The notes beneath the pieces are model-generated. The model was not told the DNA's origin, did not search any database, and saw nothing but the letters and a program-made list of their open reading frames with translations. This document shows, piece after piece, positions 10,421 to 18,822 of a stretch of DNA of 57,079 nucleotides. How positions within the stretch are numbered: the first letter of the stretch is position 1; the number at the start of each line of letters is the position of its first letter. Made by a program: the position numbers and the translations under genes. The DNA is from Nevskia sp. (GTDB lineage Bacteria; Pseudomonadota; Gammaproteobacteria; Nevskiales; Nevskiaceae). Location of the stretch: contig JADHNH010000008.1 of assembly GCA_016779605.1 (NCBI GenBank), positions 1-57,079 of the forward strand, read 5' to 3'.

Positions 10421-11902
10421 ATGCTCAAGAATCTGTGCCTGGCGGGTTCCGTCTTCGCCTTCACGGTGATGCCCGCGCTGGCGCAGAAAGACATCGACCT
10501 GCCGCAGCTCGGCACGCCGGCGGACCTGACCCTGTCCCCCGCGCAGGAAGCCAAGCTCGGGGCGCAGGTGGTGGCGGAGATGTACCGCGGCGAATACATC
10601 GTCGAAGACCCCGAGATCACCGACTATCTTTCCGCCATCGGCTGGAAACTGGCCGCCGCGGACATCACCACGCCCACCCCGCCGCCGTTCCGCTTCTACC
10701 TGATCGCCGACAACCGCATCAACGCCTTCGCCCTGCCCGGCGGCTACATCGGCTTCAACGCCGGCACCATCCTGGCCGCTTCCAACGAGAGCGAGCTGGC
10801 CGGGGTGCTGGCGCACGAGGAATCGCACGTCACCCAGCGCCATATCGCCCGCGCGGCGGGCGACACCCAGATGGCCGACCTCGCCACCTGGGCCGCCATG
10901 CTCGCGGCGATCATCGCCGGCTCGGCCAATCCCAACGTGGTGATGGGCGCCCTGGCCCTCGGCCAGGGCATCAACTACCAGCGCCAGGTGGCGTACACGC
11001 GCGGCGACGAGCTGGAAGCCGACCGCTTCGGCATCCGCAAGCTGGCCGCCGCCGGCTACGACCCGATGGGCATGGCCACCTTCTTCGGCCGGCTGCAGCA
11101 GGAAACCCGCCTTTACGGCAGCCACATCCCGGAAATCCTGCTGGACCACCCGGTCAACACCACGCGCATCGCCGAGGCCACCGAACGCGCCGCCCAGTAC
11201 GGCCCGCGCTCGGTCAAGGATTCCATCGACTTCGCCTTCATGCGCGGCCGCACGCGGGTGCTGGCCGCCGACTCTCCCAACGAGGCGATGGGCTACTTCG
11301 AGGGCGAGATCAACGCCGGGCACGACAGCCTGGAGAACCGTTACGGCTACGCCATGGCGCTGTCGGAAATCGAGCAGAACGACCAAGCCGCGGCCGCCCT
11401 GCAGCCGCTGCTGCAAGCCTACCCGCGGCAGCCCAACGTGCTGCTGCTGCAAGCCAAGGTGCTGATCGGCCAGGGCAAGGTGCAGGACGGGCTGGACGTC
11501 TACGACCATATCCTCGCCACCTCTCCGCATTATGCGCCGGCCGCGCTCAAGTACGCCGAGGCCCTGATCAACGCCGGCAAGCCGCAGCTGGCGCGCCAGG
11601 TGCTGCTCGCCCATGGCCAGGGCGTGGGCGCGCGGCCGGAAGCCTACCGCCTGCTGTCGGCGGCGGCACGCGCCGCCGGCAACACCGCCGAGGCGCAATA
11701 CCAGCAGGCCAACTACCTGTTCAGCCGCGGCGACCTGCGCGGCGCCGTGGAACAGCTCAACGCCGGCCTGCGCGTGGCCAGCATTGGGCCGGACGATCGC
11801 GCGCGGCTGGTCGCGCGGCGCAAGGAGTTGATGCAGACCATCCCGCGCGACGAGCTCGAGCGGTTGCAAAGGCAACCGGCGGCCTGGAGGTTTGCGGGTT
11901 AA
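10421..11902 (+). CDS. bepA: Periplasmic M48 metalloprotease with TPR repeats, BepA-like
   Basis: A 493-residue secreted protein. The signal peptide MLKNLCLAGSVFAFTVMPALAQ ends near residue 22. The zinc protease site is HEESH (H132-H136), with the distal glutamate in DELEADRFG. The C-terminal half holds TPR-like helices (GLDVYDHILATSPHYAPAAL). BepA/YfgC works with the BAM complex in assembling or degrading LptD and other outer-membrane proteins. The open frame begins 29 codons earlier, but only the ATG at 10421 gives a signal peptide at the N-terminus. Divergent from cvpA. Confidence 0.88.
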   Translation: MLKNLCLAGSVFAFTVMPALAQKDIDLPQLGTPADLTLSPAQEAKLGAQVVAEMYRGEYIVEDPEITDYLSAIGWKLAAADITTPTPPPFRFYLIADNRINAFALPGGYIGFNAGTILAASNESELAGVLAHEESHVTQRHIARAAGDTQMADLATWAAMLAAIIAGSANPNVVMGALALGQGINYQRQVAYTRGDELEADRFGIRKLAAAGYDPMGMATFFGRLQQETRLYGSHIPEILLDHPVNTTRIAEATERAAQYGPRSVKDSIDFAFMRGRTRVLAADSPNEAMGYFEGEINAGHDSLENRYGYAMALSEIEQNDQAAAALQPLLQAYPRQPNVLLLQAKVLIGQGKVQDGLDVYDHILATSPHYAPAALKYAEALINAGKPQLARQVLLAHGQGVGARPEAYRLLSAAARAAGNTAEAQYQQANYLFSRGDLRGAVEQLNAGLRVASIGPDDRARLVARRKELMQTIPRDELERLQRQPAAWRFAG

Positions 11903-11909
11903 GTTGCCC

Positions 11910-13052
11910 TTATAGCCGTTCGTCGGCCGGCGCCACGCTGCCCCAGGTGCGGCATTTCGGGCATTGCCAGAACAGCACGCTGGGCTGCAGGCCGCAGCGC
12001 TTGCAGACAAAGCGGGGCCGCGCCTTGAGCGACTTGGCGAGCGTTTGGGCGAAGGCCTGCAGCGATTCCGGTGCAGGCTCGCCGGCGCCGCCGCGCACCC
12101 ACAGCAGCACTCCTTCGCGGGTTGGGCAATGTGCCAGCGCGGCGCCGAGATGGCCGCGCACCGGCTGGCCCTGCAGCTGCAGCCAGCGCGCCTTGGCCAG
12201 CGCCGGCGCCGGCGAATCCTTCAGCGAGGCCTCGGCCTCGGCCAGGAAACCGGCATAGGTGTCCGCGTCCGCGGCTTCCCGGCAGCAGCGCTCCATCGCC
12301 GGCGCCACCTCGGCGAAAAAGCTGCCGTCCTGCTGCATCGAGCGCCAATAGGCCTTGATCGCGCCGCGCGAGTCCTTGGCCGCCTCCAGCAAGGCACCCT
12401 GCAGCATGCTGGCGCGCACGCAGTCGCGGTCTTCCTCCAGCGCAGTTTCGAGCAAGCGCGCGGCCGCGGCAGTGTCCCCGGCGGCGCGCGCCGCCTCGGC
12501 CTGTTCGCACCAGTAATGGGCGATCCGCGGTGCGGCCGAGCTGCCCTTGACCGCTTGCAGCCGCCGCGCGGTCTGCACCGCCTGAACCCAGTCGCGCGTC
12601 TGCTCGTGGATCTCCAGCAGCAGTTCGAGCGCCGGCGCCGCCTGTGGGCCGGGCCCTTCGAGCTCCTCGAGCAGGGCCTCGGCCCGATCCAGCAGGCCGG
12701 CCTTGAGGAAATCCTGTGCCAGCTCCACGCGTACCGCGCCGGCGCTGACGGCGCTCAGGCCGGGACGGCCCAGCAGCGCCTCGTGCACGCGGATGGCGCG
12801 TTCCACCTCGCCGCGCCGGCGGAACATGGCACCCAGGGTCAGTTGCAGCTCCACCGCACCCGGCTCGGCCGCGGCGGCACGGCCCAGGGCCTCGATCGCC
12901 AGCGCAGTACCGTCGTCGGTTTCCGCGGGCGCGACCTGCGCCGGCACGGCCGCCGCCGGACCGGCCGGCGCGGGGCGGCGGGCACGGGCCAGGGCCCAGC
13001 CCAGGGCCAGGCCCAGCGGCAGCAGCAGCCAGGCCAGCAGGCCCTGCAGCAT
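11910..13052 (-). CDS. lapB: Lipopolysaccharide assembly protein B (LapB/YciM)
   Basis: A 380-residue inner-membrane anchored TPR protein. The N-terminal helix (LLAWLLLPLGLALGWALA) is followed by a TPR array, ending in a rubredoxin-type metal knuckle CKRCG then CPKCRTWGS. LapB directs LpxC to FtsH for degradation and so limits LPS synthesis. It starts inside the lapA stop (ATGA overlap) and lies downstream of rpsA and ihfB, the usual arrangement. It ends 7 bp from the convergent bepA-like gene. Confidence 0.93.
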   Translation of the reverse strand: MLQGLLAWLLLPLGLALGWALARARRPAPAGPAAAVPAQVAPAETDDGTALAIEALGRAAAAEPGAVELQLTLGAMFRRRGEVERAIRVHEALLGRPGLSAVSAGAVRVELAQDFLKAGLLDRAEALLEELEGPGPQAAPALELLLEIHEQTRDWVQAVQTARRLQAVKGSSAAPRIAHYWCEQAEAARAAGDTAAAARLLETALEEDRDCVRASMLQGALLEAAKDSRGAIKAYWRSMQQDGSFFAEVAPAMERCCREAADADTYAGFLAEAEASLKDSPAPALAKARWLQLQGQPVRGHLGAALAHCPTREGVLLWVRGGAGEPAPESLQAFAQTLAKSLKARPRFVCKRCGLQPSVLFWQCPKCRTWGSVAPADERL

Positions 13053-13345
13053 CAGCGGCCCGGGCCTTGCGGCAGGTTACGCAGGTTCTTCAGCTCGGTT
13101 TCGGCGTTGCGCAGCTCGCGGCGCACGCGCCGCAGCTCGGCAGCCAGGCCCAGCAGGCGGCCCGCGCACAGCAGCAGGGTCAGCAGGGCGGATACCAGCA
13201 CGGTGGCCACCACCAGCACCACCAGGCGCACCTGCACGCTGCCGAACAGGTAATCGAACTGCACGTTCTGGGAATTGAAGTAGCCCAGCGCCGCACCCAG
13301 CGCAAACACCACGACCAGGAGCAACACCACCAGCAGCCGCAGCAT
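13052..13345 (-). CDS. lapA: Lipopolysaccharide assembly protein A (LapA domain)
   Basis: A 97-residue inner-membrane protein with two hydrophobic helices (about residues 2-22 and 41-63) separated by NSQNVQFDYLFGSVQV, the DUF1049/LapA signature. A charged coiled-coil tail follows (ELRRVRRELRNAETELKNL). It partners with LapB. The 4-bp overlap with lapB implies coupled translation. Confidence 0.9.
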   Translation of the reverse strand: MLRLLVVLLLVVVFALGAALGYFNSQNVQFDYLFGSVQVRLVVLVVATVLVSALLTLLLCAGRLLGLAAELRRVRRELRNAETELKNLRNLPQGPGR

Positions 13346-13381
13346 GCTACCCCCTCGGGCCCGCCGGCCTGGATCTGTCCA

Positions 13382-13672
13382 CTAGTCGGTCCGCGACAGG
13401 TTGACGCGCTCGCGCATCTCCTTGCCCGGCTTGAAATGCGGCACGTGCTTGGCCGGAATCCGCACGGCGTCGCCGGTCTTGGGATTACGGCCGACGCGCG
13501 CCGGCCGGTCGTGCAGCGCAAAGCTGCCGAAGCCGCGGATTTCCACCCGCTCCTGGCGCGCCAGCGCGTTGCTGATGTGGTCCAGCACCAGCTTGACCGC
13601 CAGTTCCACGTCCTTCTGCATCAGGTGCGTCTGTTTCAGCGAGAGCGCTTCGATCAGCTCGGACTTGGTCAT
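13382..13672 (-). CDS. ihfB: Integration host factor beta subunit
   Basis: A 96-residue DNA-bending HU/IHF family protein. [10 protein letters not shown] at the N-terminus, [20 protein letters not shown] across the beta arm, and the [20 protein letters not shown]-terminus are diagnostic of IHF beta. An in-frame ATG four codons upstream exists, but MTKSEL is the family start. Downstream of rpsA as in E. coli, with the rpsA terminator in between. Its own promoter region contains a perfect IHF consensus site and an inverted repeat, suggesting autoregulation. Confidence 0.95.
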   Translation of the reverse strand: MTKSELIEALSLKQTHLMQKDVELAVKLVLDHISNALARQERVEIRGFGSFALHDRPARVGRNPKTGDAVRIPAKHVPHFKPGKEMRERVNLSRTD

Positions 13673-13684
13673 GGCCACGATCAT

Positions 13685-13713
13685 CGTAAAATTTATAAGC
13701 GATTGATTTTACG
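13685..13713 (-). promoter_or_regulatory. ihfB promoter with IHF site and inverted repeat
   Basis: Minus strand AATCAATCGCTTA (13708-13696) fits the IHF consensus WATCAANNNNTTR exactly. It abuts and overlaps a -10-like TATAAA (13697-13692). An 8-bp inverted repeat CGTAAAAT (13685-13692) / ATTTTACG (13706-13713) brackets it. The ihfB start is 13 bp away. E. coli ihfB is autorepressed, so this arrangement is consistent with feedback; the -35 is poor. Confidence 0.6.
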
Positions 13714-13720
13714 ATAAAGA

Positions 13721-13752
13721 AAAACAAACGGGGGCGCAAGAGCGCCCCCGTT
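13721..13752 (-). terminator. Intrinsic terminator of rpsA
   Basis: Minus strand AACGGGGGCGC, loop TCTT, GCGCCCCCGTT, then TGTTTTTC. Perfect 11-bp stem (13742-13752 with 13727-13737), 72 bp after the rpsA stop, before the ihfB promoter. Confidence 0.88.
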
Positions 13753-13823
13753 CGACAGCTTTTCCCGACAGTCGGCGCCACGGACGGCGCCGGCTTATCA
13801 GGACGATCGTACTACGACACTAC

Positions 13824-15503
13824 CTACCGCTCACCCCCGCCGATCTGTTCCTTCAGCAGGTCGCCCAGGCTGGTCTTGCCGGTGGAGGCGTTGCGGCTGT
13901 ACTCCGCCACGGCTTCCTCCTCCTCCTGGATTTCCTTGGCCTTGACCGACAGGGTGACGATGCGGTTCTTGCGGTCCACGCCGATGAAGCGCGCTTCCAG
14001 CGTGTCGCCGGTCTTGAGCACCTTGGTGGCATCCTCGACGCGCTCGCGCGCCAGGTCGCCGGCCTTGATGTAGGCCTCCACGCCGCCGGCCAGCTCGACC
14101 GAGGCGCCGCGCGCATCGACTTCCTTGACGATGCCCTTGACCATCGAGCCCTTCTGGTTGTCGGCCAGGAACAAGGTCAGCGGATCCTGCTGCATCTGCT
14201 TGACGCCCAGGGAGATGCGCTCGCGGGCGGCGTCGATGGCCAGCACCACGGCCTCGACTTCCTGACCCTTGCTGTAGCGCCGCACCGCCTGCTCGCCGGT
14301 TTCGTTCCAGTCCAGGTCGGACAGGTGCACCAAGCCGTCGATGCCGCCGTCCAGGCCGATGAAGATGCCGAAGTCGGTGATCGACTTGATCGCGCCCTTG
14401 ACGCGGTCGCCCTTCTGGTAGTTCTGCGCGAACTCTTCCCAGGGGTTGGGCTGGCACTGCTTCATGCCCAGCGAAATGCGGCGGCGCTCCTCGTCGATGT
14501 CGAGGATCATCACCTCGACCTCGTCGCCCAGGTGCACGACCTTGCCGGGGTTGACGTTCTTGTTGGTCCAGTCCATCTCGGATACGTGCACCAGGCCTTC
14601 CACGCCGGGCTCGATCTCGACGAACGCGCCGTAATCGGTGATGTTGGTGATCTTGCCGAACAGGCGGGTCTTTTCCGGGTAGCGGCGGGCGATGTCGACC
14701 CAGGGGTCGGCGCCGAGCTGCTTCAGGCCCAGCGACACGCGGCGGCGCTCGCGGTCGTACTTCAGCACCTTGACCTCGATTTCCTGGCCGACGGTGACCA
14801 CTTCCGCCGGATCCTTGATGCGCTTCCAGGTCATGTCGGTGATGTGCAGCAGGCCGTCGATGCCGCCCAGGTCCACGAAGGCGCCGTATTCGACCAGGTT
14901 CTTGACCACGCCCTTGAGGATCGCGCCTTCCTGCAGCTTTTCCAGCAGCAGGTCGCGCTCGGCGCTGTACTCGGCTTCCAGCACTTCGCGGCGCGACACC
15001 ACCACGTTGTTGCGGATGCGGTCGAGCTTGATGACCTTGAATTCCAGCGGCTTGCCTTCCAGGTACGCGGTGTCGCGCACCGGGCGCACGTCGACCAGCG
15101 AGCCCGGCAGGAACGCGCGGACGTTGCCGATATCGACGGTGAAGCCGCCCTTGACCTTGCCGGTGATCGTGCCGATCACCGTTTCCTTGTTCTCGAAGGC
15201 CTTGGTCAGGCGATCCCAGGTGCGGATGCGCTCGGCCTTTTCCTTGCTGAAGCGGGTTTCGCCGAATCCGTCCTCGACGGTCTCCAGGGCCACCTCGATA
15301 TGGTCGCCGACCGCCACCGTGGCTTCGGCACCGTCGATCTGGAATTCCTGGATCGGGATCACGCCTTCGGACTTGAGGCCGGCGTCGACGATCACGACGT
15401 CCGCCTTCACTTCCAGCACCACCGCGTTGACGATGGTGCCGGGCTGCATCGATTGGCCGCCCGTCAGGCTCTGTTCAAACAGTTCGGCAAAACTCTCACT
15501 CAT
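13824..15503 (-). CDS. rpsA: 30S ribosomal protein S1
   Basis: S1 (559 residues) unfolds mRNA at the 30S platform during initiation. Six S1-type OB domains run along the protein; domains 3-6 are plain from repeated [16 protein letters not shown]-like segments. Length matches the six-domain gammaproteobacterial form. The start codon has only a weak AAGAG upstream, in line with the E. coli rpsA leader, which lacks a strong Shine-Dalgarno and is autoregulated by S1. Follows cmk; ends with a strong terminator. Confidence 0.97.
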   Translation of the reverse strand: MSESFAELFEQSLTGGQSMQPGTIVNAVVLEVKADVVIVDAGLKSEGVIPIQEFQIDGAEATVAVGDHIEVALETVEDGFGETRFSKEKAERIRTWDRLTKAFENKETVIGTITGKVKGGFTVDIGNVRAFLPGSLVDVRPVRDTAYLEGKPLEFKVIKLDRIRNNVVVSRREVLEAEYSAERDLLLEKLQEGAILKGVVKNLVEYGAFVDLGGIDGLLHITDMTWKRIKDPAEVVTVGQEIEVKVLKYDRERRRVSLGLKQLGADPWVDIARRYPEKTRLFGKITNITDYGAFVEIEPGVEGLVHVSEMDWTNKNVNPGKVVHLGDEVEVMILDIDEERRRISLGMKQCQPNPWEEFAQNYQKGDRVKGAIKSITDFGIFIGLDGGIDGLVHLSDLDWNETGEQAVRRYSKGQEVEAVVLAIDAARERISLGVKQMQQDPLTLFLADNQKGSMVKGIVKEVDARGASVELAGGVEAYIKAGDLARERVEDATKVLKTGDTLEARFIGVDRKNRIVTLSVKAKEIQEEEEAVAEYSRNASTGKTSLGDLLKEQIGGGER

Positions 15504-15563
15504 TCAATACACTCTTGGTTGGTTGGTGTTCCACGGCGGCTTCCTGCCCCCGGGGCCCTTCTG

Positions 15564-15597
15564 CACCGGCTGTGCCGCTTGCGGCACGCGACCGGTG
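15564..15597 (-). promoter_or_regulatory. rpsA leader hairpin
   Basis: Minus strand CACCGG, TCGC, GTGCCG, CAAG, CGGCAC, AG, CCGGTG: two stacked 6-bp helices with an internal loop, ending 60 bp before the rpsA ATG. S1 leaders in enterobacteria fold into hairpins used for autogenous control; that function here is inferred from position. The remaining cmk-rpsA gap shows no strong promoter. Confidence 0.45.
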
Positions 15598-15661
15598 TAT
15601 TTGCTGCTCAAGCTGAAACTGAAACCCCCGACGGGCGGTCAAACCGCCGGATCGAAAGGTT

Positions 15662-16357
15662 TTACAGGCCTGCCGAACCCAACAGGCGCTCGACGGTCTG
15701 CAATACCTCAGCCGCGCTCATCGACGTGGTATCCACGACGACAGCGTCGGTGGCTGGAACCAGGGGCGCTGCGGTGCGGCTGCGGTCCCGTTCGTCACGT
15801 GCACGAACGTCCGCGCAAAGGTCTATTAGACTAGCATCTACGTCTTTTTCCCTCAACTGAAGCCAGCGGCGCCGCGCACGCGCCTCCGCGTCGGCGTCGA
15901 GGAACAGCTTGAGGACGGCGTCCGGAAACACCACCGTTCCCATGTCGCGGCCGTCCGCCACCAGCCCCGGCGGCCGGCGGAAGTCGCGCTGGCGCTGCAG
16001 CAACGCCGCCCGCACCGCCGGCGCCGCGGCGATCCGCGAGGCCAGCCCGCCGGTGCGCTCCTGGCGCAGCGCCGCGGTGACGTCGCGCCCGTCGACCAGC
16101 ACCGCCTCGTCGGCCTCGCTGTGGCCGCGGAACTCGATCGCCAGCCCGGGGGCGAGCGCGGCGACCGCGTCGGGCCGCTCCGGGCCGATGCCGGCCCGGT
16201 CCGCCGCCAGCGCCAGGATGCGGTACAGCGCGCCGCTGTCCAGCCGGTGCCAGCCCAGGCGCTGCGCCAGCCAGCGCGTGACCATGCCCTTGCCGACACC
16301 GCTGGGCCCGTCGACCGCGATGACCGGGACGCTGGCGCCGCGGGCGGCGGTGTTCAA
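15662..16357 (-). CDS. cmk: Cytidylate kinase
   Basis: Phosphorylates CMP and dCMP to the diphosphates. P-loop VDGPSGVGKG near residue 16; DGRDMGTVVFPDAVLKLFLD in mid-protein is characteristic. I chose the TTG start at 16357 (reading LNTAARGASVPVIAVDG) because GGAGG lies seven bases upstream; an ATG at 16411 is in frame but would add 18 residues not typical of the family and overlap the repeat tract. Gives 231 residues, normal length. Between aroA and rpsA as in E. coli. Confidence 0.92.
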   Translation of the reverse strand: MNTAARGASVPVIAVDGPSGVGKGMVTRWLAQRLGWHRLDSGALYRILALAADRAGIGPERPDAVAALAPGLAIEFRGHSEADEAVLVDGRDVTAALRQERTGGLASRIAAAPAVRAALLQRQRDFRRPPGLVADGRDMGTVVFPDAVLKLFLDADAEARARRRWLQLREKDVDASLIDLCADVRARDERDRSRTAAPLVPATDAVVVDTTSMSAAEVLQTVERLLGSAGL

Positions 16358-16388
16358 GGATGTGCCTCCGAAGCGGTTTCCAGGCAAA

Positions 16389-16467
16389 CCAGTTTCCAGT
16401 TTCCGCAACACGGCGGCACAGCGGCCTCATGGCGCGCATGGAAACTGGAAACTGGAAACTGGAAACT
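16389..16467. repeat. GGAAACT heptamer inverted array
   Basis: Two and a fraction units of CCAGTTT/TTCCAGT (16389-16404) face four GGAAACT units (16440-16467). The arms can form a 16-bp hairpin with a 35-base loop. The right arm runs into the aroA stop codon. Occupies the aroA-cmk junction. Confidence 0.8.
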
Positions 16468-17792
16468 CATCCCGGCTTCAGTGCCGAAATGCGTAAACCG
16501 GCGCCGGCCGCCAGTTCCGCGAATCCCGGAAACGAGGTATTCACGTTTTCGCAGTCCAGGATCGTGAGCGGCTGCTCGGCGCGCAGGGCGGCGATCGCGA
16601 ACGACATCGCGATGCGGTGATCGCCCAGCGAGTCCACCACGCCGCCGCCCAGGCGGCCGCCGCAGATGCGCGCACCGTCGGGCTCGGCCGCCGCCGCCAC
16701 GCCGAGCCGCTGCAGGCCGTCGCACATCGCCTGGATGCGGTCGCTTTCCTTGACCCGCAATTCCTCGGCGCCGGTCACCAAGGTATGCCCGTCGGCGCAC
16801 GCCGCGGCGATGAAGATGGCGGGGAATTCGTCGATCGCGGCGGTGACCAGCGCACGATCGACCTCGATGCCGCGCAGCCTGCGGCCGCGCACGCGCAGGT
16901 CGGCCACCGGCTCGCCGCCGAAGCTGCGCGGCCGCAGCAGCTCGATGTCCGCGCCCATGCGCCGGAGGATCTCGATGACGCCGGTGCGGGTCGGGTTGAT
17001 GCCGACGTCCGGCAGCAGCAGGTCCGAACCCGGCACGATGGCCGCGCCGACCATGAAAAACGTCGCGGACGAAATGTCGGCCGGCACCTTGATGTCGCCC
17101 GCACGCAAGGTCTGGCCGCCGCTCAAGGCCGCCCGCCCCGGCTCGGCCTCGACGGTCACGCCGAAGGTGCGCAGCATGCGCTCGGTGTGGTCGCGCGAGG
17201 CATCCGGCTCGGTGACCTCGGTGCGCCCTTCCGCGTACAGGCCGGCCAGCAGGATGCCGGACTTGACCTGGGCGCTGGCGACCTTGGAAGCGAAGGCGAT
17301 GCCCTGCAGGCGATCCGCCGGCGCGATGCGCAGGGGCGCGGTGCCGGCCGGCGTGGTGTCGATCCGCGCGCCCATCAGCCGCAGGGGCTCGACGATGCGC
17401 CGCATCGGCCGCCGCGACAGCGAGGCGTCGCCGGTGAGGGTCGTAGCGAAGCGCTGGCCCGCCATCAGCCCGGCCATCAGGCGCATGGAAGTGCCGGAAT
17501 TGCCCAGGTCCAGCGCGTCCGCCGGGCCGTGCAGGCCGCGCAGTCCCACGCCGTGGATGCGCAGCTGCGCGTCCTGCAATTGCTCGATGCGCACGCCCAT
17601 CGCGCGAAACGCCTTCATCGTGCACAGGCAGTCTTCGCCGGTGAGGAAGCCGCGCACCTCCGACACGCCTTCGGCCAGCGAGGCCAGCATCACCGCCCGG
17701 TGCGAGATCGACTTGTCGCCCGGCACGCGCACGCTGCCGGACAGGCTGCCGCCAGGCTGGACGCGGTAAGACAGTGAGTTGTGCGGATTCAT
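16467..17792 (-). CDS. aroA: EPSP synthase (3-phosphoshikimate 1-carboxyvinyltransferase)
   Basis: AroA (441 residues) joins shikimate-3-phosphate and PEP to form EPSP. Signature segments VPGDKSISHRAVMLASLAEG, LDLGNSGTSMRLMAGLM and RVKESDRIQAM are all present. The open frame extends 32 codons upstream through an intergenic repeat; MNPHNSLSYRV at 17792 is taken as the start. Last aromatic gene of the pheA-hisC-tyrA-aroA set, but separated from tyrA by a 145-bp gap holding a long inverted repeat, so it may be expressed separately. Confidence 0.96.
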   Translation of the reverse strand: MNPHNSLSYRVQPGGSLSGSVRVPGDKSISHRAVMLASLAEGVSEVRGFLTGEDCLCTMKAFRAMGVRIEQLQDAQLRIHGVGLRGLHGPADALDLGNSGTSMRLMAGLMAGQRFATTLTGDASLSRRPMRRIVEPLRLMGARIDTTPAGTAPLRIAPADRLQGIAFASKVASAQVKSGILLAGLYAEGRTEVTEPDASRDHTERMLRTFGVTVEAEPGRAALSGGQTLRAGDIKVPADISSATFFMVGAAIVPGSDLLLPDVGINPTRTGVIEILRRMGADIELLRPRSFGGEPVADLRVRGRRLRGIEVDRALVTAAIDEFPAIFIAAACADGHTLVTGAEELRVKESDRIQAMCDGLQRLGVAAAAEPDGARICGGRLGGGVVDSLGDHRIAMSFAIAALRAEQPLTILDCENVNTSFPGFAELAAGAGLRISALKPG

Positions 17793-17807
17793 TGACGAGC
17801 TGGAAAA

Positions 17808-17923
17808 GGTCCGCAAATGAACGCAAATAAACGCGAATGAATGAAAATCTGCGACATCGTCTGCGTTAGCTTCGCAGTACGCGGACAATTCGATTTGCGT
17901 TTATTGGCGTTCATTTGCGGACC
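17808..17923. repeat. GGTCCGC-bounded inverted repeat
   Basis: A 27-bp arm starting GGTCCGCAAATGAACGC (17808-17834) is repeated in inverse (17897-17923) with one mismatch. The arms are themselves built from about 10-bp units related to ATTGGCGTTC. The same family occurs between serA and serC. Sits in the tyrA-aroA gap. Confidence 0.85.
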
Positions 17924-17937
17924 GTTTTGCTTGCGCG

Positions 17938-18822
17938 CTATTCAATGCGCGCCAGGTGCCGCTCGCGCGCGGCGCGGGCACGCTCGAAAACGGCCAGCAG
18001 CTCCTCCCAGCGCCCCTGCTCGATCATGCCGTTGAGCTCCTGCAGCTCGGCGATCTGCTGCCGCAGCAGCGCGCCCACCGGCTGCGCGTTGGCGCGCAGG
18101 ATGTCGTGCCACATGCGCGGGCTGCTGGAGGCGATGCGGGTGAAGTCGCGGAAACCGCCGCCGGCGTTCGGGAAGATATCGCCCTCCGCGCCCGGCAGCC
18201 GCGCCAGCATGTCGACGAAACTGTAGGCGAGCAGGTGCGGCAGGTGCGAGGTGGCGGCGAAGATCGCGTCGTGCCGCTGCGCCTCCATCGTCACCACGCG
18301 GGCCCCGCAGGCCTGCCAGAGGCCGGCGACCAGCGCCAGTGCCGCGGCGTCCTGCGCCGCATGCGGCGTCAGGATCACGCGGTGGCCGCGGAACAGGCCG
18401 GCCTGCGCATTGGCCACGCCGCTGCGTTCGGTGCCGGCGATCGGGTGGCCGGCGACGAAGCGCGCCGGCACCTGGCCGAACACTTCGCCGGCGGCGGCCA
18501 GCACCGACAGCTTGGTGCTGCCGACGTCGGTCACCACGGTGTCGGCGGTCAGCGCCGGCGCGCAGGCGCGCAGCGCCGCGGCGGTGGCCAGCACCGGCAC
18601 CGCCACCACCACCAGGTCGGCGCCGCGCGCCGCCTCGGCGGCATCGGCGCCGGCGCAATCGATCACACCCAGGGCCAGCGCCTGGCGTACCTGCTCGGGG
18701 TCGGTGTCGAATCCGCAGAGCGAGGCGACCGCGCCGGCCTGGCGCAGCGCGCGCGCCAGCGAGCCGCCGATCAGTCCCAGGCCGATGACGGCCAGGCGGC
18801 GTACCGGCGCAGGCGAACTCAC
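17938..18822 (-). CDS. tyrA: Prephenate dehydrogenase
   Basis: A 294-residue monofunctional prephenate dehydrogenase, making 4-hydroxyphenylpyruvate for tyrosine. Rossmann motif GLGLIGGSLARAL at residues 14-26, VVVAVPVLAT, and the prephenate-binding region AGHPIAGTERSG are present. It lacks the chorismate mutase domain of enteric TyrA. Start is GTG at 18822, overlapping the hisC stop (GTGA), so translation is coupled. Confidence 0.93.
   Translation of the reverse strand: MSSPAPVRRLAVIGLGLIGGSLARALRQAGAVASLCGFDTDPEQVRQALALGVIDCAGADAAEAARGADLVVVAVPVLATAAALRACAPALTADTVVTDVGSTKLSVLAAAGEVFGQVPARFVAGHPIAGTERSGVANAQAGLFRGHRVILTPHAAQDAAALALVAGLWQACGARVVTMEAQRHDAIFAATSHLPHLLAYSFVDMLARLPGAEGDIFPNAGGGFRDFTRIASSSPRMWHDILRANAQPVGALLRQQIAELQELNGMIEQGRWEELLAVFERARAARERHLARIE

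Noticed and set aside
17838-17888. N-terminal extension of aroA to 17888
   Set aside because: Would translate an intergenic repeat; the family start is at 17792.
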